DNA from: F1-60-MAGs104 sp964355975
GTDB taxonomy: Bacteria > Planctomycetota > Phycisphaerae > Phycisphaerales > SM1A02
Assembly: GCA_964355975.1 (NCBI GenBank)
Contig: CAYHFW010000009.1
Coordinates: 1 to 64,000 of the forward strand
DNA: 64,000 nt
Direction of reading: 5' to 3'
This document shows, piece after piece, positions 36,581-45,732 of the stretch. The stretch's first letter is position 1, and every line of letters starts with the position of its first letter. A model generated the notes under the pieces. It had not been told where the DNA came from, searched no databases, and saw only the letters and a list, made by a program, of their open reading frames with translations. The position numbers and the translations under genes were made by a program.

Positions 36581-39400
36581 ATGCATACACGTCGCATGCT
36601 CGTCATTGGCGGATGTGTGGCCCTCGCTGCGGGCGTTGCGCTGATCGCTCCCGCTCCAGTGACCGCGACTCAGCGAAACTTTCACGACCTCCCGCGCGAA
36701 GAACTCCTTGCGATCATCGACCAAGTCGTCAAGGCTGATCGTGCAAAGGGCAATGACGGAACAGGCAAGCCGCGCGTCGCGCAGCCGTCCGTTGCCACGG
36801 CGAGTTTCTGGAACTTAGAAACTCCGCATGTTCATCCGATCGACCTCACGCCCGATGGCAGCACGCTGCTCGCTGTGAACACGGCCGATGGTCGCCTCGA
36901 ACTCTTCGATGCGACTGGAAGTTCGCTCGTTGCGCTCGCCTCGATTCCTGTTGGCGTTGATCCGGTCTCGGTGCGAGCACGAAGCAATACCGAAGCGTGG
37001 GTGTGCAATCACGTCTCAGACTCGATCAGCATCATCGATCTGCCGACGCGCCGAGTGCGCGCCACGCTCGCAACTGGCGACGAGCCGTGCGATGTTGTTT
37101 TCGCTGGCACTCCGCAGCGCGCCTTCGTGAGCGTGAGCCAACTCAATGAAATCCGCGTGTTCGATCCAGCCAACATCACAACCGCGCCGAGCGTGGTCGC
37201 GATCGCGGGAGAAGATCCGCGCGCACTCGCGACCGATGGCACGCGCGTCTATGCGGCGATCTTTGAGAGCGGCAACAACTCGACTGTGATTCCCGAGAGT
37301 GTTGTGAGCAGTGCAGCGAATCCCTATCCCGGCGATGCGAATCCGCCACCGAACTCTGGGACCGCTTTCAATCCGCCGCTTGCGGCTGGGCTGCCGACAG
37401 CTCCCAAGGCTGCGATGATCGTGCGCCGTCAAGCGAGCGATAGCACGTGGCGCGACGACAACAACGGCAACTGGACCTCGTCGGTCTCATGGGGGATGCA
37501 CGACCAAGATGTTGCGATCATCGATGTGTCGACGCTCGCAGTCACCTACGCCAAGGGACTCATGAACGCCAACATGGCGATTGGCGTTGGTCCGAGTGGT
37601 CGCGTGACGGTCGTCGGAACCGATGCGACGAATCATGTCCGCTTCGAGCCCCGCCTGCGCGGCACGTTTGTTCGAGTCAAGATGGCGAGCTTTGATCCTG
37701 CCGCTCCGACAAACCCAACGATTCTCGACCTCAATCCACACCTGACCTACGCGGTCTCATCGATTGCGCAGTCCCAAAGAGATCTCAGCATCGGCGACCC
37801 GCGCGCGATTGCGTGGAACGCGGCGCGCACGACTGGTTGGATTGCGGGGATGGGCTCAAACAATCTGCTCGTCGTGAACGCGCAGGGAGCGCCGGTCACT
37901 CGAATTGCGGTGGGGCAGGGGCCAACCGGCATCGCGTTGGACGAATCGCGCAGTCGGTTGTTTGTGATGAACAAGTTCGATGGATCGATCAGCGTGGTCA
38001 ACACCACGACCGCGTCGGAGATCTCTCGCACACTCTTTCACGACGCAACGCCGCTTGCGATCAAGGCAGGGCGGCCGATGCTCTACGACACACACGCGAC
38101 GAGCGGTCTCGGTCAAGCATCGTGCGCAAGTTGTCACATCGATGGACGACTCGACTTTCTTTCGTGGGATCTGGGCGATCCATCAGGCAGTGTGAAGATC
38201 TTCAATCAAGTCTGCAACTTCGGACTCGCCGGCGGATGTAGCAATTGGCATCCGATGAAGGGTCCGATGACGACGCAGACGCTCGTGGGGATCATCGGCG
38301 CAGAGCCGCTGCACTGGCGCGGCGACCGCGAGGGACTGCCGCAATTCAATCCAGCATTTCTTGGCCTTCTCGGCGATGACGCGCTGCTCACCGATGCGCA
38401 GATGCAGCAGTTCGGGGCGATGGTTGCATCGCTGCACTTTCCGCCGAACCCAAATCGAAACATCGACAACTCTCTCAAGACGTCGCTGCCCTCGGGCGGC
38501 AATCCTGTCGCGGGGCAGCAGATTTATCTGAACACAAATGTCGACGGCGCGGCCACAAACTGCAACGTCTGTCACACGCTTCCGACTGGAGGTCTGAGCG
38601 TCATCATCAGCGCAGCACTCTTGCAAGAGCCCCAGTCGATGAAGGTTCCACAGTTACAGAACATGCATGAGAAGACGGGATTCCTCAAGAGCAGCACGAA
38701 CAACAATCGTGGCATCGCATTCACCCACGATGGCGCGACCGACACTCTGGTCACCTTTCTGTCACTTCCTGTATTCAGTTTCGCCAACGGAGCGACGGGT
38801 ACTCAGCAACGCAAAGATCTCGAAGCGTTCATGTTCAGTCTTTCGACAGACACGCACGCTGGAGTTGGCGCACAGTCAACGCTCGTCTCGGTCGCATCGG
38901 CGTCCGCAGCGCAGATCGCACTTCTCGATCAGTACGCATCGCTCGCCAACTCGGGCGCGGTTGAGCTCGTTGCCAAAGGGACGATCAACACGCTCGCGCG
39001 CGGCTGGCACTCTCTAGGGTCGGGGCAGTGGCAGTCTGACAGAATCGATGAGACGCTGACCACATCCGCGCTGCGTGCGTTGGCAGCAGTCGGCAGCGAG
39101 ATCACATTCACACTCGTTCCAGCGGGCACTGGTCATCGCATCGCAATCGACCGCGACGAAGACACCTTTCTCGATCGAGATGAGGTCGACTCAGGCAGCG
39201 ATCCTGCCGACGCAAACAGCACACCCAGCAATTGTCCGGCTGATTACAACCACGATGGTTCCGTTGATGGATCGGACATGGTCGTGTTGCTCGCAGATTG
39301 GGATTGCACCGTTTGCCCGAGCGATCTCACTGGCGATGGCATCGTGAACGGAGCCGACCTCTCGGTGATCCTGAGTACATGGGGAGTGTGCGCGCCGTGA
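36581..39400 (+). CDS. Secreted YVTN-propeller / diheme c protein with dockerin-like tag
   Basis: The 939-residue protein has a signal peptide (residues 1-29, ending VTATQ). A YVTN/NHL-type propeller domain follows, with repeats such as 'VHPIDLTPDGSTLLAVNTADGRLELF' (in two parts) and 'GQGPTGIALDESRSRLFVMNKFDGSI' (in two parts). A cytochrome-c-peroxidase/MauG-like part has heme sites C515-A-S-C518-H519 and C661-N-V-C664-H665. The C-terminus has 'DRDEDTFLDRDEVDSGSDP', a thrombospondin-like Ca loop, and then the tag (YNHDGSVDGSDM, LTGDGIVNGADL, WGVCAP). An extracellular electron-transfer or oxidase role is inferred. Confidence 0.82.
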   Translation: MHTRRMLVIGGCVALAAGVALIAPAPVTATQRNFHDLPREELLAIIDQVVKADRAKGNDGTGKPRVAQPSVATASFWNLETPHVHPIDLTPDGSTLLAVNTADGRLELFDATGSSLVALASIPVGVDPVSVRARSNTEAWVCNHVSDSISIIDLPTRRVRATLATGDEPCDVVFAGTPQRAFVSVSQLNEIRVFDPANITTAPSVVAIAGEDPRALATDGTRVYAAIFESGNNSTVIPESVVSSAANPYPGDANPPPNSGTAFNPPLAAGLPTAPKAAMIVRRQASDSTWRDDNNGNWTSSVSWGMHDQDVAIIDVSTLAVTYAKGLMNANMAIGVGPSGRVTVVGTDATNHVRFEPRLRGTFVRVKMASFDPAAPTNPTILDLNPHLTYAVSSIAQSQRDLSIGDPRAIAWNAARTTGWIAGMGSNNLLVVNAQGAPVTRIAVGQGPTGIALDESRSRLFVMNKFDGSISVVNTTTASEISRTLFHDATPLAIKAGRPMLYDTHATSGLGQASCASCHIDGRLDFLSWDLGDPSGSVKIFNQVCNFGLAGGCSNWHPMKGPMTTQTLVGIIGAEPLHWRGDREGLPQFNPAFLGLLGDDALLTDAQMQQFGAMVASLHFPPNPNRNIDNSLKTSLPSGGNPVAGQQIYLNTNVDGAATNCNVCHTLPTGGLSVIISAALLQEPQSMKVPQLQNMHEKTGFLKSSTNNNRGIAFTHDGATDTLVTFLSLPVFSFANGATGTQQRKDLEAFMFSLSTDTHAGVGAQSTLVSVASASAAQIALLDQYASLANSGAVELVAKGTINTLARGWHSLGSGQWQSDRIDETLTTSALRALAAVGSEITFTLVPAGTGHRIAIDRDEDTFLDRDEVDSGSDPADANSTPSNCPADYNHDGSVDGSDMVVLLADWDCTVCPSDLTGDGIVNGADLSVILSTWGVCAP

Positions 39401-39434
39401 CGACCCGCCGCAACAGGTGATTTCACTGCTCGAT

Positions 39435-40526
39435 TCAGTCGCAGAGCCAGCGCATCCACCACTCGATGCCGCGGCTGCGCCCAGGACCGAGCGCGCGCAA
39501 CACCACAAAACAAATAGCAAGAAAGAGCACCGCGAGCGGGATCGAGACCGTCGTCGGCATCGCAACGCTCCAGAGTGTCGTTGGCTCACCAGTTGTCACG
39601 AGTCCATAAATCCACAGCGGCCACAAGTGCACGATGTGGTGCACGACATAAATCGTGAGTGAATATTGGCTGAAGGTCTTGGCGATCGCGAGCGCGCCCT
39701 GAAAGCGTTGCGCGTTTGGATTGAGATCAATCCACCGATGCAGCGCTGTGAGTAGCACGATTGCCATCCCGAGCACTCCCAAGACATACACAGTGGTCGG
39801 AGGAAACATTGTCCAGTTTCCGAGTATCTCATTGGCGACAGCAGTTGGAAGCCACGGTTTGCATACGAAGAGTGTGACGGATGCCGCCATGAGTGCGCAG
39901 CCGATGATTCCGATGCGCCGCAGTCTTGCGGGCTTCTCTTGTCCGTCATGGTGTCGCGCAAAGACCCACGACGCGACCGAGTATCCAACGAGCGGAAATG
40001 CGATCCACGGAAAGATCGGGATGTAACCAGTCGAGAGGAATCCGATGAGCACTTCGGATGTCGTGAGATCGCAGGTGAAATCTGTTCCATCCCAGTAGGC
40101 GTGGTAGTCAGCGGCCAGCCGAAAGAGCGGCGAGACGCATACCGCGAGCACAGCCATGAGCGGTGCAACAAAGCGCGGCATACGGCGCACCACGTTCAGC
40201 AGGAGAAGCGCGGTGCCGATGAATGTGAGCACATCCCAATTGAAGACGCCCTCGGGCAGCCAGACCATGATGTTGAATACGAAGCCCGCACCGAAAATGA
40301 AGAACCCGCGGCGCACCGAGATTTTCGAGAGGGCCTCGTTCGACATTCCCTGCGTCAACTTGCCGTCGGACCAGAGGAAGTAACTCGCACCGACGAGAAA
40401 GGTGAAGAGCGGCGCACCGATCCCCGAAAATGGAGGCGTGTATCCCGAGAGGTTTTCGCCGAAGTGCACCAGCACCATCACGAAGATGGCGACCATGCGC
40501 AGAACATCAATCGACGCCAGGCGCAT
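39435..40526 (-). CDS. Polytopic acyltransferase, HGSNAT/DUF1624-like
   Basis: The 363-residue protein starts 'RLASIDVLRMVAIFVMVLVHF', the classic R-x-x-S-x-D-x-x-R N-terminus of heparan-alpha-glucosaminide N-acetyltransferase-like and DUF1624 proteins. 'PPFSGIGAPLFTFLVGASYF' follows, with about ten membrane helices. The family moves acetyl groups across membranes onto sugars. It is the last of three tightly packed minus-strand genes, beginning two bases after the RMND1-like stop. Confidence 0.75.
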   Translation of the reverse strand: MRLASIDVLRMVAIFVMVLVHFGENLSGYTPPFSGIGAPLFTFLVGASYFLWSDGKLTQGMSNEALSKISVRRGFFIFGAGFVFNIMVWLPEGVFNWDVLTFIGTALLLLNVVRRMPRFVAPLMAVLAVCVSPLFRLAADYHAYWDGTDFTCDLTTSEVLIGFLSTGYIPIFPWIAFPLVGYSVASWVFARHHDGQEKPARLRRIGIIGCALMAASVTLFVCKPWLPTAVANEILGNWTMFPPTTVYVLGVLGMAIVLLTALHRWIDLNPNAQRFQGALAIAKTFSQYSLTIYVVHHIVHLWPLWIYGLVTTGEPTTLWSVAMPTTVSIPLAVLFLAICFVVLRALGPGRSRGIEWWMRWLCD

Positions 40527-40528
40527 CG

Positions 40529-41272
40529 TTACTTTGTGTACGCCACGAGATATTCAAAACCCCAGAGCGCCAACTGTGCCGCGAGCAGAATGATGATGAC
40601 CCACTCGAGATGGTGGCCAGTTCGCGCCAACATGAACTCACTCGCACGCTGTCCGCAGGCCTCGTAGACATCGCCAAACAAATCGAGTTGAGAACTCGCG
40701 ACTTCATGTCGTGCCAGCATCCGCAGTCTCTCGCGCATTCGTTCGGCGACTTGGCTCGCGAGCGTTGGAGGGTGCACGAGCGGCGAATGCACATAGGGGG
40801 CAATGCGTGCCAATCGAATCTTCCATTGGATGACGCGCTGCAGGCGTGTGCGCAACACCTCGCGGCGACCCACCGATGCTTCGTTGAAGTCGAACGAGAG
40901 CGGCGAGTCAGCTTCGAGTTCTGGCCACGCGCTCGCAATCTCTGTTTCGATAGCACGCAGTTCGGCTTCGCACGATGCGGCTTGGATGACCGCCGACTTG
41001 AGCGCGAGCAACCGTTCTGCTGGCGCGAGAATCGCACACCTTGCTGCGCACCAATGCACCTGTGCTCCTTGAAATGCCATCCAGACCGCTGGTCCACCAT
41101 GCTCTGCGTTCGCTGCAGCCTCGACCCAAGAGCGCAATTCAGCAGGCATCTCGCCACCCTCGGCTGCGATGGTGGCGATGTCGATTGTTGCGCCAGTCGC
41201 GAGTGGTACTGCGCGTTCGATCTCGTGGGGCGGTGGGGCTGTCATATCGTTGCACTCAAGAACAGAGTTCAT
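40529..41272 (-). CDS. C-terminally anchored protein, weak RMND1/DUF155 resemblance
   Basis: The 247-residue protein has one C-terminal membrane helix: 'LEWVIIILLAAQLALWGFEY'. The preceding region (ERMRERLRMLARHEVASS) and the LEW-x-II-x-L pattern recall the C-terminus of RMND1/DUF155 proteins. The N-terminal half lacks the family's clearer motifs, so this is a distant or truncated relative at best. It overlaps the flavoenzyme stop by four bases (ATGA). Function unknown. Confidence 0.5.
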   Translation of the reverse strand: MNSVLECNDMTAPPPHEIERAVPLATGATIDIATIAAEGGEMPAELRSWVEAAANAEHGGPAVWMAFQGAQVHWCAARCAILAPAERLLALKSAVIQAASCEAELRAIETEIASAWPELEADSPLSFDFNEASVGRREVLRTRLQRVIQWKIRLARIAPYVHSPLVHPPTLASQVAERMRERLRMLARHEVASSQLDLFGDVYEACGQRASEFMLARTGHHLEWVIIILLAAQLALWGFEYLVAYTK

Positions 41273-42738
41273 TGCGTCCTACTTTCTGCGACGCGTGCGG
41301 CGATCCACCGAGCAACATAGTTCGCAGAATCGAGCACGCCATTCAGTGTCGAGTCGAAGAGGTAGTCCCCGACTATATAGAGGTTCGGGTGATCGGTGGG
41401 CTCTGGTTGGTGTCGCCGGTCAAGAGCGATCGAGTGTCGCCCACCAGGCATCGCGCTCACGGCACCCACCCATCGGTGCACGCGTGCCTCGACGAGCAAT
41501 TCGCGCGCTTGCGACAGCGACGCGGGCAGTGACGCGAGCGCTTCTTCGATGAGTTGATCGTCGCTCATCGATGCGTGCGACTTCGCCGCGTCGCCACCGA
41601 CGAGCAAGCCGAGCACTCCGTATCGAGAAGCAAGGTCACGCGATGATTCGTCATAGAGGCAACATCCATCGAAGCGATCAAGCATCCAGTACGAGTCTTG
41701 AAAACGGTCGCGCCAGAACGGGTGATCAAACACCATCGTGACGCGCAGGTAGTGCGCGGGATGGTTGTGGTGCGCATGATGCGCCGCAATCGCTGGCGTA
41801 AGAGTCGCCCCTTGAAAATCAATCTTCGCAACTTGATCGTGAGGCAGCGCAATCACGACCGCATCGAAGTACTCGTCGTGAGCAATCCCGTTGCTGACTG
41901 ATCGAACCTGCATCGTCTGCGCGAGTCCGCGGCGAATCATTTCAACCTTCTGCCCGAGCAAGATGCGTGCATCGATGCGCTTGACGAGTTCTTCAATCAG
42001 TCGCTCGTTTCCCCCTTCGATTCCGTACAGTCGCATGTATGCGGGATCGTTCATGAGATAATTCTGCATCCCGTACACCGCATTCGTCTGGGTTGGTTCA
42101 GCAGCAAGGTCGCTGTGAATCATGTGACAGACGTACTTGCGCGCGCGCGGGCAATCGATCGACGAGATCGTCTCGCCAAAGCAATGATGTCGAGAGTCGG
42201 GATTCGACAGGTCGAAATCGCCCGACGCATGAAATTCGCGCGGCGTGAGTCGATCGCGCGCACTCCGATCAAAAGCAAGCAGCGACGAGACCGCCTCTGC
42301 GCCGAGTACATCGCGAACATCATCGACATTCGAGAGAACGCGGCCATCGACTACGACTGATGGACCGCCCATCGGCTGGACGGTGAGTCCCATCTCAAGC
42401 ACCAAGTCCTTGAGTGGGTCATCCCCGAAGTGCGCGTAGTCATAGAACTCGGCCGCTCCAGCTTCGTAACGAGCATTCGAATTCTCGAACCGCGGAGAAA
42501 ACAGTTTGCCACCCAAGCGCTGCGATCCTTCGAAAATGGTTACGTCGAGAGGACGGTCGGCGATGCGCTGCAATTCGTAGGCCGCGAAGATTCCGCCAGG
42601 ACCGCCGCCAACGATGGCGATTCGTGGGGTGCCTGAAGTCAATGTGCGCAGAGCGATCATGGTGAATAGGAAGGCAAGAAAATACGGTGGGGCGAGAAGG
42701 AGGGTGAAGAGGTGGTTGCGGCGGCGTGGCTCTTCCAT
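41269..42738 (-). CDS. FAD-dependent amine-oxidase-like oxidoreductase
   Basis: From ATG 42738 the protein has 489 residues. Its N-terminal membrane helix (HLFTLLLAPPYFLAFLFTM) is followed by the FAD dinucleotide motif 'IAIVGGGPGGIFAAYEL' at about residues 40-56 and 'DVTIFEGSQRLGGKLFS'. The C-terminal FAD contact is 'NLYIVGDYLFDSTLNGVLDSANYVARW' (in two parts). The layout matches flavin monoamine-oxidase/desaturase-type enzymes. An upstream frame to 42867 overlaps a terminator and is not used. Substrate unknown. It is the first gene of the three-gene operon to 39435. Confidence 0.85.
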   Translation of the reverse strand: MEEPRRRNHLFTLLLAPPYFLAFLFTMIALRTLTSGTPRIAIVGGGPGGIFAAYELQRIADRPLDVTIFEGSQRLGGKLFSPRFENSNARYEAGAAEFYDYAHFGDDPLKDLVLEMGLTVQPMGGPSVVVDGRVLSNVDDVRDVLGAEAVSSLLAFDRSARDRLTPREFHASGDFDLSNPDSRHHCFGETISSIDCPRARKYVCHMIHSDLAAEPTQTNAVYGMQNYLMNDPAYMRLYGIEGGNERLIEELVKRIDARILLGQKVEMIRRGLAQTMQVRSVSNGIAHDEYFDAVVIALPHDQVAKIDFQGATLTPAIAAHHAHHNHPAHYLRVTMVFDHPFWRDRFQDSYWMLDRFDGCCLYDESSRDLASRYGVLGLLVGGDAAKSHASMSDDQLIEEALASLPASLSQARELLVEARVHRWVGAVSAMPGGRHSIALDRRHQPEPTDHPNLYIVGDYLFDSTLNGVLDSANYVARWIAARVAESRTQ

Positions 42739-42828
42739 TGGGTCGACAACCACCAGTTTGGGACAAGAAATCGAGTTTTTACAGCGCGCACAGTGTGCTG
42801 CCTCGTTCAAGGGAGAACGCATCAATTG

Positions 42829-42863
42829 AAAAGGCCCGGCGCACACTTTCGCATGGCCGGGCC
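42829..42863 (-). terminator. Rho-independent terminator
   Basis: On the minus strand GGCCCGGC (from 42863) pairs with GCCGGGCC around a 15-base loop and is followed by TTTT. It lies 40 bases past the stop of the 194-residue orphan gene and separates it from the flavoenzyme operon. Confidence 0.88.
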
Positions 42864-42903
42864 GCAAGTCAGGTGTTGGAAAGGGGCACGCGCCCCATTC
42901 GTC

Positions 42904-43488
42904 TTACGCGTTGTCACACGAGCCGAGAGTTGAGCATCCAAATGTGCTCTTCTGGCCCTTGTGACCCTTGTTGGCGTATCCATCTCCGAAACCAGAGGTT
43001 GGTTCATTGATCCAACTCTTGAGGAGCTCAGCCACTTGACCAACCGTCAGGCTCGCGACCGTTGTCTTCACGACTGGAAGTTGAATGCGATCGATGATGT
43101 TGCGCTCAACATCAAGAATGGTCACGACACCATCGATCCCCACAAGGATCTGATCGCTCGATAGCGGCAGGCCGTTGAGGGTGACTGATGGAGCGGAGCC
43201 CTTGATGCCAGTGATTTCAACATCGAGAATTTCGCGCTTCTCTTGCGCGGTGGCGTCGGTTGTGACGAACACGCGCTGAAGGCGCTTCGAGATCCGGTAC
43301 TCGCCTTTGGCGTCGAACTGAACATTGACCGCGAGGCAGGTCACTGGAGCGAGAGTCGTGTTGACAATCGCCATTGGAGCCTGACCTGGCAGCGTGCCCA
43401 TTGGGCACACAGATGCGTTGAGAAAACTGACAGGCACTACGGTTGTGCCGAGATTGCTATTGACGTTGTTGTTGAGTGAGTTGAACAT
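42904..43488 (-). CDS. Orphan 194-residue protein with Cys-containing tail, unrecognised
   Basis: The start at ATG 43488 has AAAGGA six bases upstream. No signal peptide or membrane helix is seen. The N-terminus is Asn/Thr-rich (MFNSLNNNVNSN). The middle is beta-rich, with 'VNVQFDAKGEYRISKRLQRVFV' and 'EILDVEITGIKG'. A helix follows (LTVGQVAELLKSWI), then a Gly/Lys-rich tail ending FGCSTLGSCDNA. The gene is framed by its own terminator downstream and a strong terminator-like hairpin only about 23 bases upstream of the start, so it is a separate unit, perhaps controlled by attenuation. I do not recognise the family. Confidence 0.6.
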   Translation of the reverse strand: MFNSLNNNVNSNLGTTVVPVSFLNASVCPMGTLPGQAPMAIVNTTLAPVTCLAVNVQFDAKGEYRISKRLQRVFVTTDATAQEKREILDVEITGIKGSAPSVTLNGLPLSSDQILVGIDGVVTILDVERNIIDRIQLPVVKTTVASLTVGQVAELLKSWINEPTSGFGDGYANKGHKGQKSTFGCSTLGSCDNA

Positions 43489-43506
43489 GACGAATCCTTT
43501 GATATG

Positions 43507-43538
43507 AAAAAGACCGCCGCCATTCCTGGCCGACGGTC
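43507..43538 (-). promoter_or_regulatory. Attenuator-like terminator hairpin in the leader of the orphan gene
   Basis: On the minus strand GACCGTCGGCC pairs with GGCGGCGGTC (one bulge, one wobble) around AGGAAT and runs directly into TTTTT. The ribosome-binding site AAAGGA and ATG follow within 23 bases. There is no room for a promoter between hairpin and ATG, so transcripts of that gene must pass through it. It may also terminate topA transcripts. Confidence 0.65.
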
Positions 43539-43674
43539 ATCTTTGCTGTTTGAGGTCGCACAGTGCGTCCTCGATGGTGGTGATACACCGCTCATCGGGC
43601 GGTGGTTCACGATGTTTTTACGTGGTGGTTTTTGCGCAAAACCAGGGCTCTCGCCCGCCGCGTCGCGCTTTCTG

Positions 43675-43726
43675 CCGTTCTTTGGAAAGAACGCATCATT
43701 GAGCGGGCCAATCCTTCCAAAGAACG
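43675..43726. repeat. Intergenic hairpin repeat, family B copy 3
   Basis: CCGTTCTTTGGAAAGAACGC ... CCTTCCAAAGAACG is an inverted repeat of 52 bases. It carries the central CGCATCATTGAGCGGG block that also occurs, reverse-complemented, in 16613-16665. It lies 12 bases past the topA stop. Confidence 0.75.
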
Positions 43727-43737
43727 AGCGCGCGTTC

Positions 43738-45732
43738 TTACTCAGGCCTCCACGCGCCGTTCGGTGGCGCGGCAAGCATTGCCATCGCACGAGCGACGGT
43801 GATGTCGGCGGGCGCCATGAACTTCGGGATAGAGCGGTTCGTGGTTGCACACTGAACATACGGACCATATCTGCCAACGCGCACATTGATCTCTTCGCCC
43901 GTCGCTGTGTGGGTGCCGATGCGGTGACAGTTGATCTCGTCGGGCGTCGCAGTGTTGATCGCGCGGCGGAGAAGTTCTTGCAGTCCATCTCCTGCATCGG
44001 GCGTTCCGAAATAGAACGCTTCGAGCACGGCCTGCGGATTCGAGACCCCGTTGGCAATATCGTCGAGACGGCTCTCCATCTCTGCTGTGAATTCCAAGTC
44101 GATCAGATTCGCAAAGTGCTGCTTCAGCAGTTTGATCACAGAAAATGCCCGCCAAGTTGGAACGAGTTCTCTTCCGTCTTGCCGAACATATTCAATATCG
44201 TTGATGCGGCGCATGATGGCTGCGTATGTGGACGGACGTCCGATCGCTGACTCTTCGAGTGCCTTCATCAGTGTTGCTTCGGTGAAACGAGGTTTCGGAG
44301 CAGTGGCGTGGGCGGTCGGGCGCAGCGAGCCGATGCCAATGGCGTCATTGATTTGCAGAGCACCCAGCTGGTTCGACGCAGATTCATCACTCGTGTTCTC
44401 GAGGTCTTCGTCTTGCGCTTCTTCATACGCGCGCCGAAACCCGAGTTCAAGCACGGTTGTCTCACTCGCGCTCCAAACGCAGCAGCGTGGCTGCGATGTT
44501 GCGGTCATGCACTCGAGGTGCACAGTGCGAGTGCTGGTGACGTGATCGGTCATTTGTGACGCGAGCGTGCGCTGCCAAATCATTTCATAGATCGCAAATT
44601 GATCTTTCGTGAGCCGCCCTCGAAGGCCTTCTGGACTCTCGAGAGGCTGCTTGGGCAGAATGGCGTGTTTGTCCGACTGCGCAGTTGCAGCGGCGGGATA
44701 GTCGCGCGGTGTCGTTGACAGAAACCGCGGCCCATACATGAGCGGATCGCTGATCGCAGCGCGGATCGCGAGCATCGCATCGGCTGGCGTCGAAACATTG
44801 TCCGTGCGTGGATAGGTGATGAATCCGTCGTTGTACAGAAACTGCAGCGCGTGCGTGGTTCGCGCCGCTCGCATCCCGAGTTTGCTCGACGCATCTTGAA
44901 GCAGTGTGATCGTTGTGTAGGGGGGACGTGGCGCCGTTGTCTTCGTCGTGTGTGTGATGTCGCGAACGAGCAACTGTGCACCCGTCAGTTCATTCGCAAG
45001 CGCATTGATCCACCCGTCGTTTGCCACAACGACTTGATCGCCAATGTCGTCGCGCAACTCACCCTTGTCGGTGAAGTCGCGACTCTTCGCCAGTCGCTGA
45101 CCATCCACACTGAGCAACTTCGCCTTGAACTGAAATTCTCCTTGCGTGATTGCGTCAAGTTGCCAGTATCCCGCCGATCCGTGCATCATCCGTTCGTGCT
45201 CTCGCTCGACCACGAGCCGAAGCGCAGGACTCTGCACGCGGCCGGCAGAAAGGCACGGACCCACCGTCTCCCACAGCACTGGCGAGATTGAGTATCCGTA
45301 CAGGCGGTCAAGAATGCGGCGAGTGACTGCGGCCCTGATCAGATCACCATCAAGTGGTCGTGGATTCTGAATCGCGTGTCGAATGGCTTGGGGAGTGACT
45401 TCATGAAACACCATTCGCTTTGCAACAAGATTCGTCTTGAGATACCGAATCAGGTCTGCAGCGATCATCTCTCCCTCGCGGTCGTCGTCGGTGGCTATAT
45501 ATAGATCGGAGGCGCGGTCCACCGCCTCCTGCAGGGTTTCAATGACTCCGCAGCCCTGCATTGTGAGGGCATACGAGGGAGTGAAATCGTTGAAGATGTG
45601 CACCCCAATCTCTCCCGAAGGCAGGTCGGCGATGTGGCCCCCGGATGCGAGAACTGTGTAGTTTTCGCCTAGAAAACGTGCGATTGCGATGGCTTTGGCA
45701 GGGGATTCGACGATGATGAGTGGTTTTCGCAT
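43738..45732 (-). CDS. topA: DNA topoisomerase I (type IA), short form
   Basis: The 664-residue enzyme opens 'PLIIVESPAKAIAIARFLG'. The TOPRIM acidic motif is DDDREGE at residues 82-88, and the catalytic Tyr307 lies in NDGFITYPRTDN. 'RPSTYAAIMRRI' and 'LVPTWRAFSVIKLL' mark domains I and IV. A topoisomerase C-terminal repeat ('GEEINVRVGRYGPYVQC') ends the protein. It relaxes negative supercoils by single-strand passage. It is shorter than most bacterial TopA proteins (about 750-950 residues), and I see no Cys4 zinc-finger domains. It could be the main enzyme or a second one; the window cannot tell. Confidence 0.9.
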   Translation of the reverse strand: MRKPLIIVESPAKAIAIARFLGENYTVLASGGHIADLPSGEIGVHIFNDFTPSYALTMQGCGVIETLQEAVDRASDLYIATDDDREGEMIAADLIRYLKTNLVAKRMVFHEVTPQAIRHAIQNPRPLDGDLIRAAVTRRILDRLYGYSISPVLWETVGPCLSAGRVQSPALRLVVEREHERMMHGSAGYWQLDAITQGEFQFKAKLLSVDGQRLAKSRDFTDKGELRDDIGDQVVVANDGWINALANELTGAQLLVRDITHTTKTTAPRPPYTTITLLQDASSKLGMRAARTTHALQFLYNDGFITYPRTDNVSTPADAMLAIRAAISDPLMYGPRFLSTTPRDYPAAATAQSDKHAILPKQPLESPEGLRGRLTKDQFAIYEMIWQRTLASQMTDHVTSTRTVHLECMTATSQPRCCVWSASETTVLELGFRRAYEEAQDEDLENTSDESASNQLGALQINDAIGIGSLRPTAHATAPKPRFTEATLMKALEESAIGRPSTYAAIMRRINDIEYVRQDGRELVPTWRAFSVIKLLKQHFANLIDLEFTAEMESRLDDIANGVSNPQAVLEAFYFGTPDAGDGLQELLRRAINTATPDEINCHRIGTHTATGEEINVRVGRYGPYVQCATTNRSIPKFMAPADITVARAMAMLAAPPNGAWRPE

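Noticed and set aside
42904..43488. Cys-tailed protein as a RiPP precursor
   Set aside because: It is long for a precursor, the core is not compositionally typical, and no modifying enzyme of a known RiPP class is adjacent; the nearby flavoenzyme is separated by a terminator.
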